This document shows positions 1 to 12,913 of a DNA stretch of 34,718 nt, piece by piece. The stretch comes from Saccoglossus kowalevskii (Eukaryota; Hemichordata; Enteropneusta; Harrimaniidae), in NCBI RefSeq assembly GCF_000003605.2, contig NW_003135376.1, forward strand, positions 20,490-55,207. The letters run 5' to 3'. A program made the position numbers and the translations under genes. Positions within the stretch are counted from its first letter, which is position 1. Every line of letters starts with the position of its first letter. The notes under the pieces are model-generated. The model saw only the letters and a list, made by a program, of their open reading frames with translations, was not told the origin of the DNA and searched no databases.

Positions 1-1983
1 TTGTGAATTTAAAGCTGAGAAGTATATGCATGACAACGAAGAATGCACTAATCAACACCGTAAGCCGTTTAATTTTTGATGCTGTGAATTTTTTTACTAT
101 TTGAGGATTTTATGTGAATATTGTGAAGACATGATTTCACGATATCACTGACTTTCTAATTAGTAGGATACTCAAGAGAAATTTCCACTGCTTAAAATTT
201 TGAGAAATTCACGAAAATCTGCCTTTGCGGTTTACGTATATAGAATTTATACCATCATATTAATGAACACAACCATTACTGAGTGGTTCATTGATTTGAA
301 GCTACTACGAGGAGAACGATTAAGGCTTCGTAATTGTACGCTTTGACGCAGGACTCACTGTTGTATTAGAACATTATGTACAATGTAACCTGCGACAATG
401 ACCATGATATTGAAATGAGCTGGCATTGATTGAAGGGTGGAAAAAGCAAAGCAGGACATCCCGCTGTTGTCCCCATTCGCTAGATGCCATTAACCCAAAC
501 CCTGAAGCATTGTCGTTTTACAGCGGTGTACTGCTACAGGGAGCGTTGAATGAAACAAGCCAGCAGTGACCGGGAGTCACAATATTAATTTACCTTTGGA
601 AGCTGAGGAACAGAAGAAAATGTACCTCGTATTGATAGATCCATATGTACTCTGATACTTTTGCCAATGTCAGGGCGCTATCTAGCTTTTAAGGCACAGA
701 TGCTGTATTTCATCACCTTGCCCAATTGACGGTTTACTTTTTCCACCTTGTTTCTCAAGAGTGTCAGGTTCATATTGCTCTATTAGGGCCCTATTCTCTG
801 TGTTATTTTTAGCTGTTGTGCTTGTCCTACATTAAAGCCCTGCAAACTTTGTGTCAATGTTTGATTATATTGGGACATACATGAGTTACTTTTATGTTAA
901 ACCCCTGGCCATTTCAGCAGTATATCTAAAACATTGGGATTCAGTGAATCTGCTTATTGAATCGAAATACATCTCTCATTTGGAGGTTATCTCGATAAAT
1001 AATTTCTCAAAAATTAATCTTCCCTATATGTTTATTTTTTTTGGAGGTCTAGCAGACAATATACCATATATGCAAAATAGAAATCTACATATGCTGATTG
1101 CCAATCTACCAGTCTGGGATATACCATTTGCTATTGGTATTGTCATATATCAATCTGTTAAGAAATATCACATTATTATACATCTGTATATTGCTGTGTT
1201 GTTTTGCTGTGAATTAATAGAACATTTTCCGTGCACTGCGAGATCTCACGTTTTGCGTGAAATCAAACGTCAAATACAGAACAAACAGATGGTCATAGCA
1301 TCATAGTTGGATCAAAACGTCGCATGGGATTTGATAAACGTAAAACTATTTTTGGGGTATTTCCACGGTTACTAATGTGCTATACACATTTGATGATAGT
1401 AAATTTTGACAAAGTAAGTATATCTAAACACGATATTCCTCTCTGACATTCTTAGCAATCTTTTAAATCTGTTCTAGATATATGTAAAAGTGGTTCTAGA
1501 TATATGTAAAACGACTTAATACTGCCTTATATATGTAGATTACTTAATGAATATGCAGATTTTATTAGTCCCCGTTCGGACTCAGTCCGAAAACTGGAAC
1601 TTATGTTTTGACCTCCGTGCGTGTGTGCGTGCGTGCGTCTGTGCATGTGTCCGATCAGATACAAATGTCAATAATTTTTAATGTTAAAAAATCATATTCC
1701 TGACATGGTTATATTCCAGCTATATTACTATAAACAAAACTATATATCTTAAATTTGATAACTAAGGGGACTGTGCCATGCATGGCTTGTTTTTAAAGTA
1801 AACATGCCTGTGAATTACCCCAGAGCATGTATGTATCATAGATCTTTAAAAAAATCATTTGTTATAGATGAATAATTATATATTTCAAAGACACTCAGAT
1901 TAAGTAGCTTTTGATCATTAACTCGTTGTTCATCGGTATTAGCCTCTGAGATACAGAATTTTACTGGCTTTTAAAGTCTAGTA
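1..1983. other. non-genic AT-rich stretch
   Basis: I see no recognisable gene here. A GC-richer open segment lies at 414-569, and a 151-codon frame at 851-1306 has no recognisable domain. A GTGCGTGC microsatellite lies at about 1618-1650, and the sequence TTCTAGATATATGTAAAA is duplicated in tandem near 1470-1511. Confidence 0.5.
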
Positions 1984-4383
1984 TTGCATTGGTCTCTGCT
2001 GCCCAGGATCACATTGACCTCTGAAGTCCTGAATTTGTCTGAGGTCCTGAAATATGTTGAACTCTGATGTCCTGAACTACGTTGGTGTCTGATGTCCTGA
2101 ACTACATTGACCTCTGTTGTCCAAAACTTCGATGGCATCTTATGTTCTGAACTATGTGGACCTCTGAGGTCATAAATATGTTGGCCCTTAATGTCCTGAA
2201 CTAATTTGACCTCTGATGTTCTAAACTACGTTGGCCGCTGATGTTCTAAACTATGTTGGCTGCAGATGTTCTAAACTTCGTTGACCTCTGATGTCCTGAA
2301 CTACGCTGGCCGCTGATGTTCTAAACTACATTGGTTGCTGATGTTCTAAACTACGTTGCCCGCTAATGTTCTAAACTACGTTGACCTCAGTTGTCCTAAA
2401 CTAGGATGGCCTCTGATGTTCTGAACTATGTTGACCTCTGAGCTCATAAATATGTTGGCCCCAAATGTCCTGAACTACTTTGACCTCTGATGTTCTGAAC
2501 TACATTGGCCTCCAATGTTCTGAGCTACATTGACCTCTGATTGTCCTGAACTATGTTGACCTCTGATGTTCTGAACTTTGTTGACCTCTGATGTCCTGAA
2601 GTATGTTGACCTCTGATGTTCTGAACTTTGTTGACCTCTGATGTTCTGAACTATGTTGAATTCTGATGTAATGAACTGCGTTGACCTGAGATGTCCTGAA
2701 CTACATTGACCTCTGATGTCCTGAACTATGTTGGCCTCTGATGTCTTGAACTATGTTGACTTCTGATGTCCTGAACTATGTTGACCTCTGATGTCCTGAA
2801 GTATGTTGACCTCTGATGTTCTGAACTTTGTTGACCTCTGATGTTCTGAACTATGTTGAATTCTGATGTTCTGAGCTACATTGACCTTTGATGTCCTGAA
2901 CTATGTTGACTTTTGATGTCCTGAACTATGTTGACCTCTGATGTCCTGAAGTATGTTAACCTCTGATGTCCTGAAGTTCATTGACCTTTGATGCTCTGAA
3001 CTATGTTGACCTCTGATTGTCCTGAACTATGTTGGCCTCTGATGTCCTGAACTATGTTGACCTCTGATGTCCTGAACTATGTTGACCTCTGATGTCCTGA
3101 AGTTCATTGACCTCTGATTGTCCTGAAGTATGTTGAACTCTGATTGTTCTGAACTATGTTGACCTCTGATATCCTGAACTATGTTGACCTCTGATGTCCT
3201 GAACTATGTTGACTTCTGATTGTCCTGAAGTATGTTGACCTCTGATTGTCCTGAACTACGCTGACCTCTGATGTCCTGAAGTATGTTAACCTCCGATGTC
3301 CTGAAGTTCATTGGCATCTGATTGTCCTGAAGTATGTTGACCTCTGATGTCCTGAACTATGTTGACTTCTGATTGTCTTGAACTATGTTGACCTCTGATG
3401 TCCTGAACTATGTTGACTTCTGTCCTGAACTACGCTGACCTCTGATGTCCTGAAGTATGTTAACCTCCGATGTCCTGAAGTTCATTGGCATCTGATTGTC
3501 CTGAAGTATGTTGACCTCTGATGTCCTGAACTATGTTGACTTCTGATTGTCTTGAACTATGTTGACCTCTGATGTCCTGAACTATGTTGACTTCTGATTG
3601 TACGTCCTGAACTATGTTGACCTCTGATTGTCCGGAAGTACATTGACCTCTGATGTCCTGAAGTATGTTGACCTCTGATATCCTGAAGTTCATTGGCATC
3701 TGATGTCCTGAACTACGTAGACCTCTGATGTCCTGAACTATGTTGACTTCTGATTGTCCTGAACTATGTTGACCTCTGATGTCCTGAAGTATGTTGACCT
3801 CTGATATCCTGAAGTTCATTGGCCTCTGATGTCCTGAACTATGTGGACCTTCTGATATTCTGAACTAAGTTGACCTTTGATGTCCTGAACTATCTTGACC
3901 TCTGATGTCCTGAACTACATTGTCCTATGATGTTCTGAACTATGTTAGCCTCTGATTGTCCGGAACTACGTTGGCCTCTGATGTACTGAACTACGTTGAC
4001 CTCTGATGTCCTGAACTACGTTGAACTCTGGTGTCCTGCACTACATTGGCCTATGATGTCCTCAGCTATGTCAAACTCTGATGTCCTGAACTATTTAGAC
4101 CTCTGATTGTCCGGAACTATGTTGGCCTTCTGATGTCCTGAACTACATTGACCATATGATGTTCTGAACTACGTTGATCTCTGATGTCCTTAACTACGTT
4201 GACCTCTGATGTCCTGAACTACGTTGACCTCTGATGTTCTGAACTACGATGACCTCTGATGTCCTGAACTACATTGTCCTCTGATGTCTCGAACTATGTT
4301 GACCTCTGATGTCCTGAAGTACATTGACCTCTCATGTCCTGAAGTGCAGTGACCCCTGACGTCCTGAAGTATGTTGGTTTCAG
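1984..4383. repeat. 25-bp minisatellite, about 95 units
   Basis: The unit is 25 bp, built around TGACCTCTGATGTCCTGAAC followed by TATGT or TACGT. Some units are 26 bp because of an extra T (CTGATTGTCC). Units are degenerate at both ends (for example TTGGCCGCTGATGTTC near 2220-2360) and homogeneous in the middle, typical of unequal exchange. Higher-order duplications are visible: bases 3251-3422 recur 174 bp later, and a block from about 2581 recurs 200 bp later, at 2781. Reading frames through the array, such as the one on the minus strand at 3460-3819, are by-products of three 25-bp units making 75 bp. Confidence 0.97.
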
Positions 4384-6113
4384 GTCTCCTTTCTTTCAGT
4401 GAGAATTCTGAATCTGTATTTGGGCTGTTTTCAATCTGACAAATGAATAAATAAATAAATTCAGAAAATCTCTATATTGAAATAATGATTCAAATTATAA
4501 TATTTGTAAAAGAGTTAATATAATGCATAGTTGCGCAAATAAAAAAAAAAAGTGTTTACTAATTAAGGAGGAGGAACACCATCCTTCCCAACTCAGCCAT
4601 GACATGTTTTGCGCATAGCCAGTCAGTTTATTGTTAGGACAGCAGGTGCCTTGAAATGGCCAGCTAAAACCCTGATCCCGAATTAGCCTTCCAGTAAATT
4701 GAAGCATTGGAGTATGTAATGTGGTTGCCATGGTGATGATTGCCAGTCTCCTGGATATGCTAGCAAAAATGGTATAAGGCACAGGCTTAAATGCTTACAA
4801 TAGTTATTTTCCCATCCTAATCTTGTAGTTAAGAGTAATTAATCTCCAAATTGGAATATTTCCCACAGATTATAATAGGGATGGAATTCACAGTGCAGTC
4901 CCCCCTACAAGGTTAGTCTGACCTGATCTCTGAAAATATGTTTCTCGTCAAGTTTGCTGTAGATTGGATTTTATTTTAACAAACTCTTCCAATTAAAATT
5001 GTTCTGATAGTTATTTCAGTCATTAAGTAAATAATGGCATTTGCCTTTTCCTTGTGATGGTCATGTTGTTTGTTTTTGTTGTTTCTCTTTATCTCCACCC
5101 TGCTATATGCAAATACAGGATTTGCGTTTTGTGTATACAACTTTGCCAATCCCCAAAAACAGCCAGCCATTGTGCCTTCTTACAGCGCTAATTTTGTCGG
5201 GATCTTGAGTAAAGTTGGGTTATCTTGTTGACTGTTGAGGAGAGAAATCTTCAAGTAAAAACATGAAGATTGCATGTGCCTTTGGATAACTTATGAAGGT
5301 GCTAACAAAATTGTTGTGGCCCCTGATTTTCTCCGTTTTCACACTTATTTTTATTTTTATTGTTTATAAAAATGTAAAAAAAAAAAAATTTTTTTTTACC
5401 AAATTGCAAATTTTTCAACTTTTTCAATGTATAATTTTCTGTTGCATCAGTGACATGGCGTGGAATTAGCATATCTCGCTGTATCATGAAAATTTTCTGT
5501 ATTTCAATGACACATCTTACTGGCTTATTGGCTAGCACATTTCAGTCTGCCCTAGTTTGTGTCTGAGATGCAAAGAAGTTGGACATAATTTTACACAAGG
5601 CTACGTCGTAATTCCCTAATGCATACATGTATGTATATATATTTATTACTATGCATTATAAAAAAAAAAAATTTAATATTAAGAATTTTTCATCACTTGA
5701 TTATACCAATAAAGTCGTCTCAAATTAGCTGTTGTATATCTAGAATAAAGAAAAAAAATTTAGATATATTAAATATAAATTAATAATCTAACTTTCAATA
5801 ATACTGACATAGTTGTGTGTTTTTTCAAAAATAGAATAATAGCTTAAGCTAGGTGTGTAACATGTGTGTATATATGGACTTATATGAATTCAGCTCCATG
5901 TTACACGCACTACGACCGCATTTGTATGGTAATTAGTTCAATGACTAAATATTATATAGGTCACATCAACAGGTGAATTTTATTTGACACTGACCGAGGA
6001 AGATGGTCGACTACATGGTATCATTTTTTTTTAAATTCTTGCCCCCATCGAATTAGAATTAGATTGAAAACCTGGGCCATTATACACAACTTGAATGGAA
6101 CACAAACTGATCA
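4384..6113. other. non-genic stretch between repeats
   Basis: AT-rich with A-tracts and T-tracts. (AAAT)n lies at about 4445-4460. GTTGCCATGGTGAT at 4724-4737 resembles an RFX X-box with one unfavourable end base. No gene is supported. Confidence 0.4.
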
Positions 6114-6324
6114 TACTGTAAAATACTTTATTTCTGCTTGGAATTAGTTTTCGCTATTTTCGCTAAAGGAATGATTCAGTGAAAATAAAATCAAGCGAAT
6201 ATTCTTTTTTTCCTATATTTCATTTCAACTCATCAAAAATCAGTGAAAATAAAATCCATACAAAACACCCAAAAAGGCTTTTCAGTGCAAATTTATTCCA
6301 GCTAAAATAAAGTATTCTACAGTA
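6114..6324. mobile_element. mariner-type MITE, about 207 bp
   Basis: The ends TACTGTAAAATACTTTATTT (6114 onward) and the inverted TACTGTAGAATACTTTATTT (ending at 6324) match at 19 of 20 positions. Looser similarity (GGAATTAGTTTTCGC against GGAATAAATTTGCAC) continues to about 40 bp. The outer TA on each side fits the TA duplication of Tc1/mariner elements. There is no coding capacity. The interior holds repeated CAGTGAAAATAAAATC blocks. Confidence 0.8.
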
Positions 6325-7583
6325 GTTGGCCGTTATTACTTTTTCTGATCACAGATGGCCATTTTGTTTTAAAAATGTGTTTGTCACTTTGAACATTCCG
6401 TGTACAGATTTGATTGCATCTAATTAAGCAAACATATTGATTTGGAATTTAATCAGTCATTGTCCTGATTCTAGTACTGTACTTAGTTGGCAATAATTGT
6501 TAATATCTGCTTTCTTTTATTAAACTGGTGAAATATAATCTTTAATCTTCTTACAAAAACTGTTCATTGAGTCTTTTGAAATAAACAAATTTTCTCGCCA
6601 AAATTTGGTGCAACATTTTCTAAATTTTGTATTTACTTTTCTTGAATTTCTTTGTTGATTTTAGACCAAATGGACATTATTTTCTGTTGCTGACAGGTGT
6701 TGATCTTTCGGAAAAAAAAGTATTTGAGTTCAATTTTTTGAAAGGGAATGAAAGTTGACGCTGATGTTCAACGGTTTAAAGAAACACTTGCCATAACTGC
6801 GCATGTCCTATTATTTTTTTTATTTTTTCTGATTGGTTGACGTGTACATATGGCCAAAAGATGAACATATCTTATGGTCGCCATCATTTTAAAAGCTCTA
6901 TGGAATTAGTTGCTATGTAAACATTCTTGTCTTTTTATTTTAGTGTGAATTGCTTGATTTTAAGGTTAGTAGGTCAGCGTAGATGGCCATTATTACAGTC
7001 AGTTGGTGCATTCTACAAAGGCAGCCAAGCAGAATATATTTATCATGATACTTTAGCGAGAGTAAACAAGTTAATTTGATCACAGTTAATAACATTATTT
7101 AGTATGTGCTATATCAGTTTTTACCCACACATTCTTCACTGGCAATATAGGGTTATCCTTACAAGCTGACTTCAGGATTATGTTAAACCAAAATTCCTCA
7201 TAGTCTAATTCAAACAAGTTGAGAGATGCATCTACGATAAAGATGAAGACAGTGATAAACTTTCTCACTGGGACTCACTGCACCACCACCACCACCCCCA
7301 CCGCCAGTGACACTGTGTCACATTAAGTCTTGTGATATATGCTTATAACAGTACTTGCAGTGTTAATTGCATTTAATTTAAACTGTAATATAACTCTTAT
7401 AACTATTGCCTCTTCGATTCTCTCACTCTCACTCATTCATTTGATAATTGCATGGTTTAAATAAATTTAAGTTTTTTCTACCGACTTCTCTCAGAGAGTT
7501 TTTACAATTATATAATTCCTATCTTTCGAATAACACTGACTAGTGATTCTAAGCTGATTCTAAGACAGTAGTTAACTACATGG
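6325..7583. other. non-genic stretch, possible regulatory or repeat block near 6770-6965
   Basis: Motifs include TGCGCATG (6798), CTGATTGGTTGACGTG (inverted CCAAT plus CRE-like, about 6830) and GTCGCCATCATTTT (YY1-like, about 6880). GATTTTAAG|GTTAGT near 6965 looks like a donor. TTGCTATG and TGTTTACAT motifs recur in inverted orientation near 8385-8405, so these may be ends of an old repeat and not a promoter. A (CAC)n microsatellite lies at 7281-7300. Confidence 0.3.
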
Positions 7584-7790
7584 TTAACCTTTACACCACC
7601 AGTTCCTTCTTTTCATGACGAATTCACAAGATAGTCTTGTTTATAGTCTGCACTTTCCTTCAGAAGATTGGAACAAAATTAGCCAAATTTTTTGAGTAAA
7701 AACTGAAAATCGAGTCAAATTTTGTGCTTTTGGCTCTAAAATTAAGGGTCATTTCCAGCAATATTAAAAAATATTACTTACTTTTTATAC
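7584..7790 (+). mobile_element. TTAA-type short interspersed repeat, copy A
   Basis: It begins TTAACCTTTACACCACCAG and shares a colinear body with copies at 13462-13677 and 17458-17680, for example TTTATAGTCTGCACTTTCCTTCAGAAGATTGG and AAGGGTCATTTCCAG as separate blocks. The right end is lost after about 7790. It is non-coding. Confidence 0.7.
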
Positions 7791-10700
7791 CTAAAACCAG
7801 ACTTAAATAATATGACGATCACTTATTCGAACATTCAATTCCTACACTTTTGAATCAATCATACTCAAAAATGTTCAACATGAATTTTGTGAGATGTATA
7901 AGCGTTTTTCTAGAAAAAAAACTGCAAGAGGGAGCACTGCAATATAGCGGCGCAAAAAGTGGGGGAGATAGGGTTTTCCCTACCAGGGTGTGGAGTTTTT
8001 GATAATTCTAAGTTAAAATGGAGCATTCTATGGCTTCCTTGAGGCCAAAATTACTATCAGACAGGTTACAGTTGAAGATTGTGGCCACATTTGATCCCTG
8101 ATCAATCAGTATTTTATGGTTGCCAGAGGATCTGCTCCCCAGGGTTAGGGGCGAATGGCCATGGCATGAGGGCGCTGCGCCCCTGTTCCTTTGTTAAAAA
8201 AATTGAACGTCATTGACAAATATCAAACGCTTATATAAACTGTGCGTTATTATTATTATTTGACTGAATTATTTTATGTATTGTTTGCATTGTAACAGTT
8301 GGCGCTAATTGTCCATGTTCTCTTTATGATAATCTTGAGTGACGGTGGTCGTCGCGCCTCGTCATGTTCAATATGGGTTCCATAGCAACTATTTTTTGTT
8401 TACATGAAATTCGAACTACGTTGCGATGACTACCGCCCTTTAAGAAAGAAAAAAGCACTTAGGACTAACAAAAAACAAGATTGATTTGTTGAATGTTTTT
8501 GCACTGCACCAAGTTTTGGAAGTGCCTTTAAATCTGTGATTGTCAGATGTTTTTACAAAGCAATTATACTCAGGGCTGATGATATTTTGGCAATCAGCAT
8601 GAAAGGGGGTGATGACAGAGAGTGGAATAGCTGGAATAGTCTGTGAGGCTTACTGTATAAAAATTATATCAAGTCAATATACACAGAGCAACTAAATTTA
8701 ATCTCAAGATATTAGTAAACACATGTCCATGTTTACAACTACTTTCAACAGGGGCTCTGGGATTTCAAAGAACTTGTAAAAATAGGCGGTTAATAAAGGG
8801 TTGTCGTCTGCTAGACGATAATGCTATACTGGAACACAGACATTTTGTTTTTTGTTTTGATTGCTATCCACGTTTTAGGTTGAAATATAATTTCGTCTTA
8901 ATATGCTAGACTACTTTCAACACTAAATTTGCATGTCTGTTTATATCTTCTTTGTGAAAACAAATTATCAAATATTTTGTTAATAATCAGCTATCATTGT
9001 GGCTATAGTCATTGTTAATACATGGCTGGATGCAATGAAAATAACTTACTCAATATCTTAAAAATTAGTATTTTTCGACAATTTTTTTTTTTTTTTTTTT
9101 TTGCTCTGTAACTTTTTGGATAATAACCTCTTCAAGTAAATACAGAGTAAACAAACTATATACAAGAACATATTCATTGTGGGCTCAGACAGATCAAACC
9201 ATTCTTAGTAGTAGGGTGACTAGCTATCAATATAAATCAAACTTATTTGCACTTACCGGTAACTTTAAAAAAAAAACAGAATCAAGTTCTTTTTCATTTA
9301 AATCACATCAGGGTTTTATTGGATACTTAAGCAGAAAAATGGCTCTATTTACATGACCTATTTTGCTCACCTGCCAGCTCCATCAGCACTACCAGTCATT
9401 CATTCATTCATTCATTTATTCAGTGTGTGTGTGTGTATGTGTAGGGTTTCCATGTACAAGTACATACTGGGCCATCTTTTATTTTGTGGCTGGGGGAACG
9501 GGTAATTACATTGTAACAAGAGGATAGGCATGTGTATAACATTCTGATGGATGTTTCAGAGACTTTTCTGACACCATATTTCAGATACTTCAATGGTTTT
9601 TTTCCTCCCAAACTCTTCAGCCATAAATAAAGCCTTTAGTCTGTCCAGGGCAAGCAAGGACGTAATTCTCGACTTCAGTAAATATTTTATACTTAAATTA
9701 GCTTCAGTATTTTAAACCATCCCTAACACTAAATGAATATTAATTAATTTTTCTGTATCCGACTGAAATGTATATATATATATATATTCCCTTAAATTTT
9801 TACATATAGATATTATAAACTTTGCCATTTATTTAAATTAATATATATATAGTTGTGCATGGTGTAATTTATAATACGTACCACTCCATTTCCCGTTCTG
9901 TCTTCTCGTTCTGTCTTGGATGAGCACTTCACTGAAATGTCGTTAGTGATTTAAAACTTTAAAAATCGTTACGGCGTATGATGGCGCTGTTGTATCAACG
10001 TAATATTAAGAGAGCTGTGGTACTTTTGAAAAAATGTTAAATATGCATAATGTTTTTAACACACACATTTCAGACTGTATTCAGAATCTTGTTTCCAGCT
10101 CATATTGAGGTCAGATAAGTAATCATCATTATATCGTCATAAAACGACAGACAATGCAGATATTGTACAGTAAGGGTTACTCAAAGGAGCAGTGCGATCA
10201 TTTCGGGAGGGCAAATAAACGCGATTATACGGGCCCTCATGTAGTAAAGAAATAATTAAAGTGATACACAGTGTTATTTTATATGTAGGAATGGCATTGT
10301 AGCGATAATTGAATGCAACTCTAGCAGAACAATTTTACTAGACGAACCATTACTACGGTACATGCATTTTTAATGCACATAGACAATGCTTTCTCTGTAC
10401 AGTTTAAATTTTAATTTTCAAGTTCAGGACGTCCCTTCATTAGGTCAGTGGACTGTTTAATAAAAAAAAAAATTTCAAAATTCAGCTGTAATGAAAATCA
10501 CCATTAAAGAGTCAGTCACAGGGGAATGAACTTTAACCTAGATCTGTGGAGAAATATGTCACCTTTGCCTATCAAGTTTTAACAAGTTTATATGTCTTGA
10601 ATTCTCATTCCAAAGTCATGCGTCCTTGACACTGGAGGAGATGTGATAGTGCGCCCTCAATGTCCGAGGGGGTGCCTGGGGTTTTGTTTGCTGACTGTTG

Positions 10701-12443
10701 ACTGAGTGTGGACTATATTTTCCTCCCAAGTTGTTTTGCTGATAGACTGTTGACCTGATCGCAGACACAGACTCGATGGATTGAATGTATGAATGTCCAA
10801 ATTGGTTGAATAGAAGCGGAAGCAGTAGCTAGTTTCAATGAATGAACACTCATGCTTGAGTTGTTGATGGCTTTGTGTTCCTGGGCTGTTTTTTATTTGC
10901 CCATTGTCAACAGTGTCTCAAAGTAAGCAAGGGAACCATCCATACCACCCAAATAGTGGTAGCTGCTTCATTCATACATTCCCCGAGTTAGACGTTCAGT
11001 AGGGGCTAGGTCACCCCGTCCTGACCAATCCTTCACAGTTTACATTGACATTTATGTTTCTTCCCCCTTCCCCTCCAGGACTATATATCTTTCAATAACT
11101 TGAATGTCATCTTGTCATCAACCTGATGTAGAATGCATCTACTTTTTACTATTTCATCAATATTTTGTGATATGTATATTTTATTAGTCATTTTCCTGTA
11201 TACTGCTGTATTTATCTCGCCGTACAACTTATGCTCCACATAGCGTATTTCCTGCATTGTCTCGTATGTCCTACCTATGAACTAAATACACAGCAAGCTG
11301 CAGGTACTGATATAATCTGACGCTTTTTAACCCACAGTGTCTGAAATGAAAACTTAAAGAGATCAGATTCTGTTTAATTTGTGCGTCTCTACATCTACGT
11401 ATATCCGTAAATTTCCTGTATGCAGACTTGCTAACTTGAAGCTTGTTCTAAGTGCAAAGGATTCATGATAATGTTTTACACTGATAATAATAAAATATTT
11501 TATTGAAAACATATCCACATTTGGAACGTAAATAAAAATACAATGAAGTTTGAGCATTTAAAAAAAAGGATAATTGAAGAAATATAATTTAGTCAGTCGA
11601 TAGTTTGTTTTAAAGGTAACAGTGTCACTTCTTAAAGTGAATCACTTGAAAATGTATTTACTGAGACTCATTAGACTGTGTTTATCATTTGTTTTCGTCG
11701 TGATGCTGATACATTTTTCTGTATCTGTTTGATTTGTTGTCTTCGCTTCAAAAACCAAATTCAAATTATTGTAAAGACGGCAATTTTACCATGACATTCA
11801 TTCTCAATTTGGTTGTTTTTATAGTTGAGATATTTTCTTGTTTTCTAACTTCTGTCCACTGTATTTGCCTGCTTCAATTTTATGATTATGAGCACTAGTT
11901 CTCAGTTTAGTTAGAACAGCTCTATGTTGCTTCTTTGTTTATGCGATTGATTCTCTCTTCAAAATGATTGCTTTTTCAGCCGCCGCAATTGTGTGCATTT
12001 AAGTGTCCATAACATGCCAAAGTTCTAAAATGTCAACACATACTCTGGTTTTGAGATTTGATGAAATTTTAAAAAGCACATAAAGAATGACCCAATTATT
12101 GTATTTGTTCTATTTGAATAACTTTTCTAATAGAGCATATAAAGCCCAAATTACATTCTGGATCATTAAAATATTACTACATGTATTACTAAATTATCAT
12201 AAAGGTTTAACTGAATGATTGGATTGGTACATTTCAAGGGTAAAACGAGAACTGAGTTTCACTATGACTCCAAGAAAGGATGGAACAAAAGTATTGCAGT
12301 ATGATACACTGTTTTGCTACAAAAATAACTATATTGCTCACAATGTAGCCATTGCTTCCTGTAGCAATACTTCTTATAATGTAGCTATCATGTTAGCAAA
12401 ACAGATAGCAACATTAAAGATTCTTCCTTCCTTGCAGTCACAG
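7791..12443. other. long non-genic stretch
   Basis: No gene is supported. A poly-T run of 21 lies at 9082-9102. (TTCA)n followed by (GT)n lies at 9397-9443, and (TA)n at about 9771-9788. Open frames here (9420-9611, 11363-11557, 12219-12446) show no domain and overlap simple repeats or AT-rich sequence. Confidence 0.5.
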
Positions 12444-12913
12444 TAAGGGACTACGTCAAAAGATCGATGTCGGATAAAAAACTTAATTCCTTTAGTTTTT
12501 TTCCAAACCCCCCTACCCCCCACTGAAACTTAATTGATAAATATTGGTCATGGCGTTAGACTACATTCACCATTAAATACAAATTGATAATTGAACAGTA
12601 GTATTGCATAGCAGTTGGTTGTCGGGTGGGTGTAAAAAGATTTTACAAATGCACCTCATTTGACGCACAGATTTACACTCGAACCAAACCATTTTCTCAT
12701 CTTGGATGTGTTTTTTTCCTTTTCGGTTATTTCTATCCATGATTGGATAGTAGAAAAAAAAACGAACTACAACTACTCCAAGATTTTTTTTACTTCATTA
12801 ACAAATAAAATCGTTTTTGTAGGATGGAAACTTTTTGAGGTCAAAACCCCCCACCCCCAAACTAAAGGAAATAAGTTTTTTATCCGACATCGATCTTTTG
12901 ACGTCGTCCCTAA
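12444..12913. mobile_element. Harbinger-type MITE, 464 bp, with TAA target duplication
   Basis: The terminal inverted repeats start GGGACTACGTCAAAAGATCG (left) and GGGACGACGTCAAAAGATCG (right, inverted). They match over 52 bp with two differences. TAA flanks both sides (12444-12446 and 12911-12913), as for PIF/Harbinger insertions. C-rich runs on the same strand follow each end. There is no transposase, so mobility would need an enzyme in trans. The near-identical ends suggest a fairly recent insertion. Confidence 0.85.

Noticed and set aside
851-1306. 151-codon open frame on the plus strand
   Set aside because: No domain or family is recognised, composition matches the AT-rich background, and a frame of this length is borderline for chance in 34.7 kb. 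No splice or expression evidence is visible.
3460-3819. 119-codon minus-strand frame with repeated VNIVQDIRG motifs
   Set aside because: It is the translation of the 25-bp minisatellite. Three units make 75 bp, so a frame can stay open by periodicity alone.
1984-4383. CRISPR-like array
   Set aside because: Units are contiguous and diverged with no unique spacers, and the DNA is eukaryotic. It is a minisatellite.
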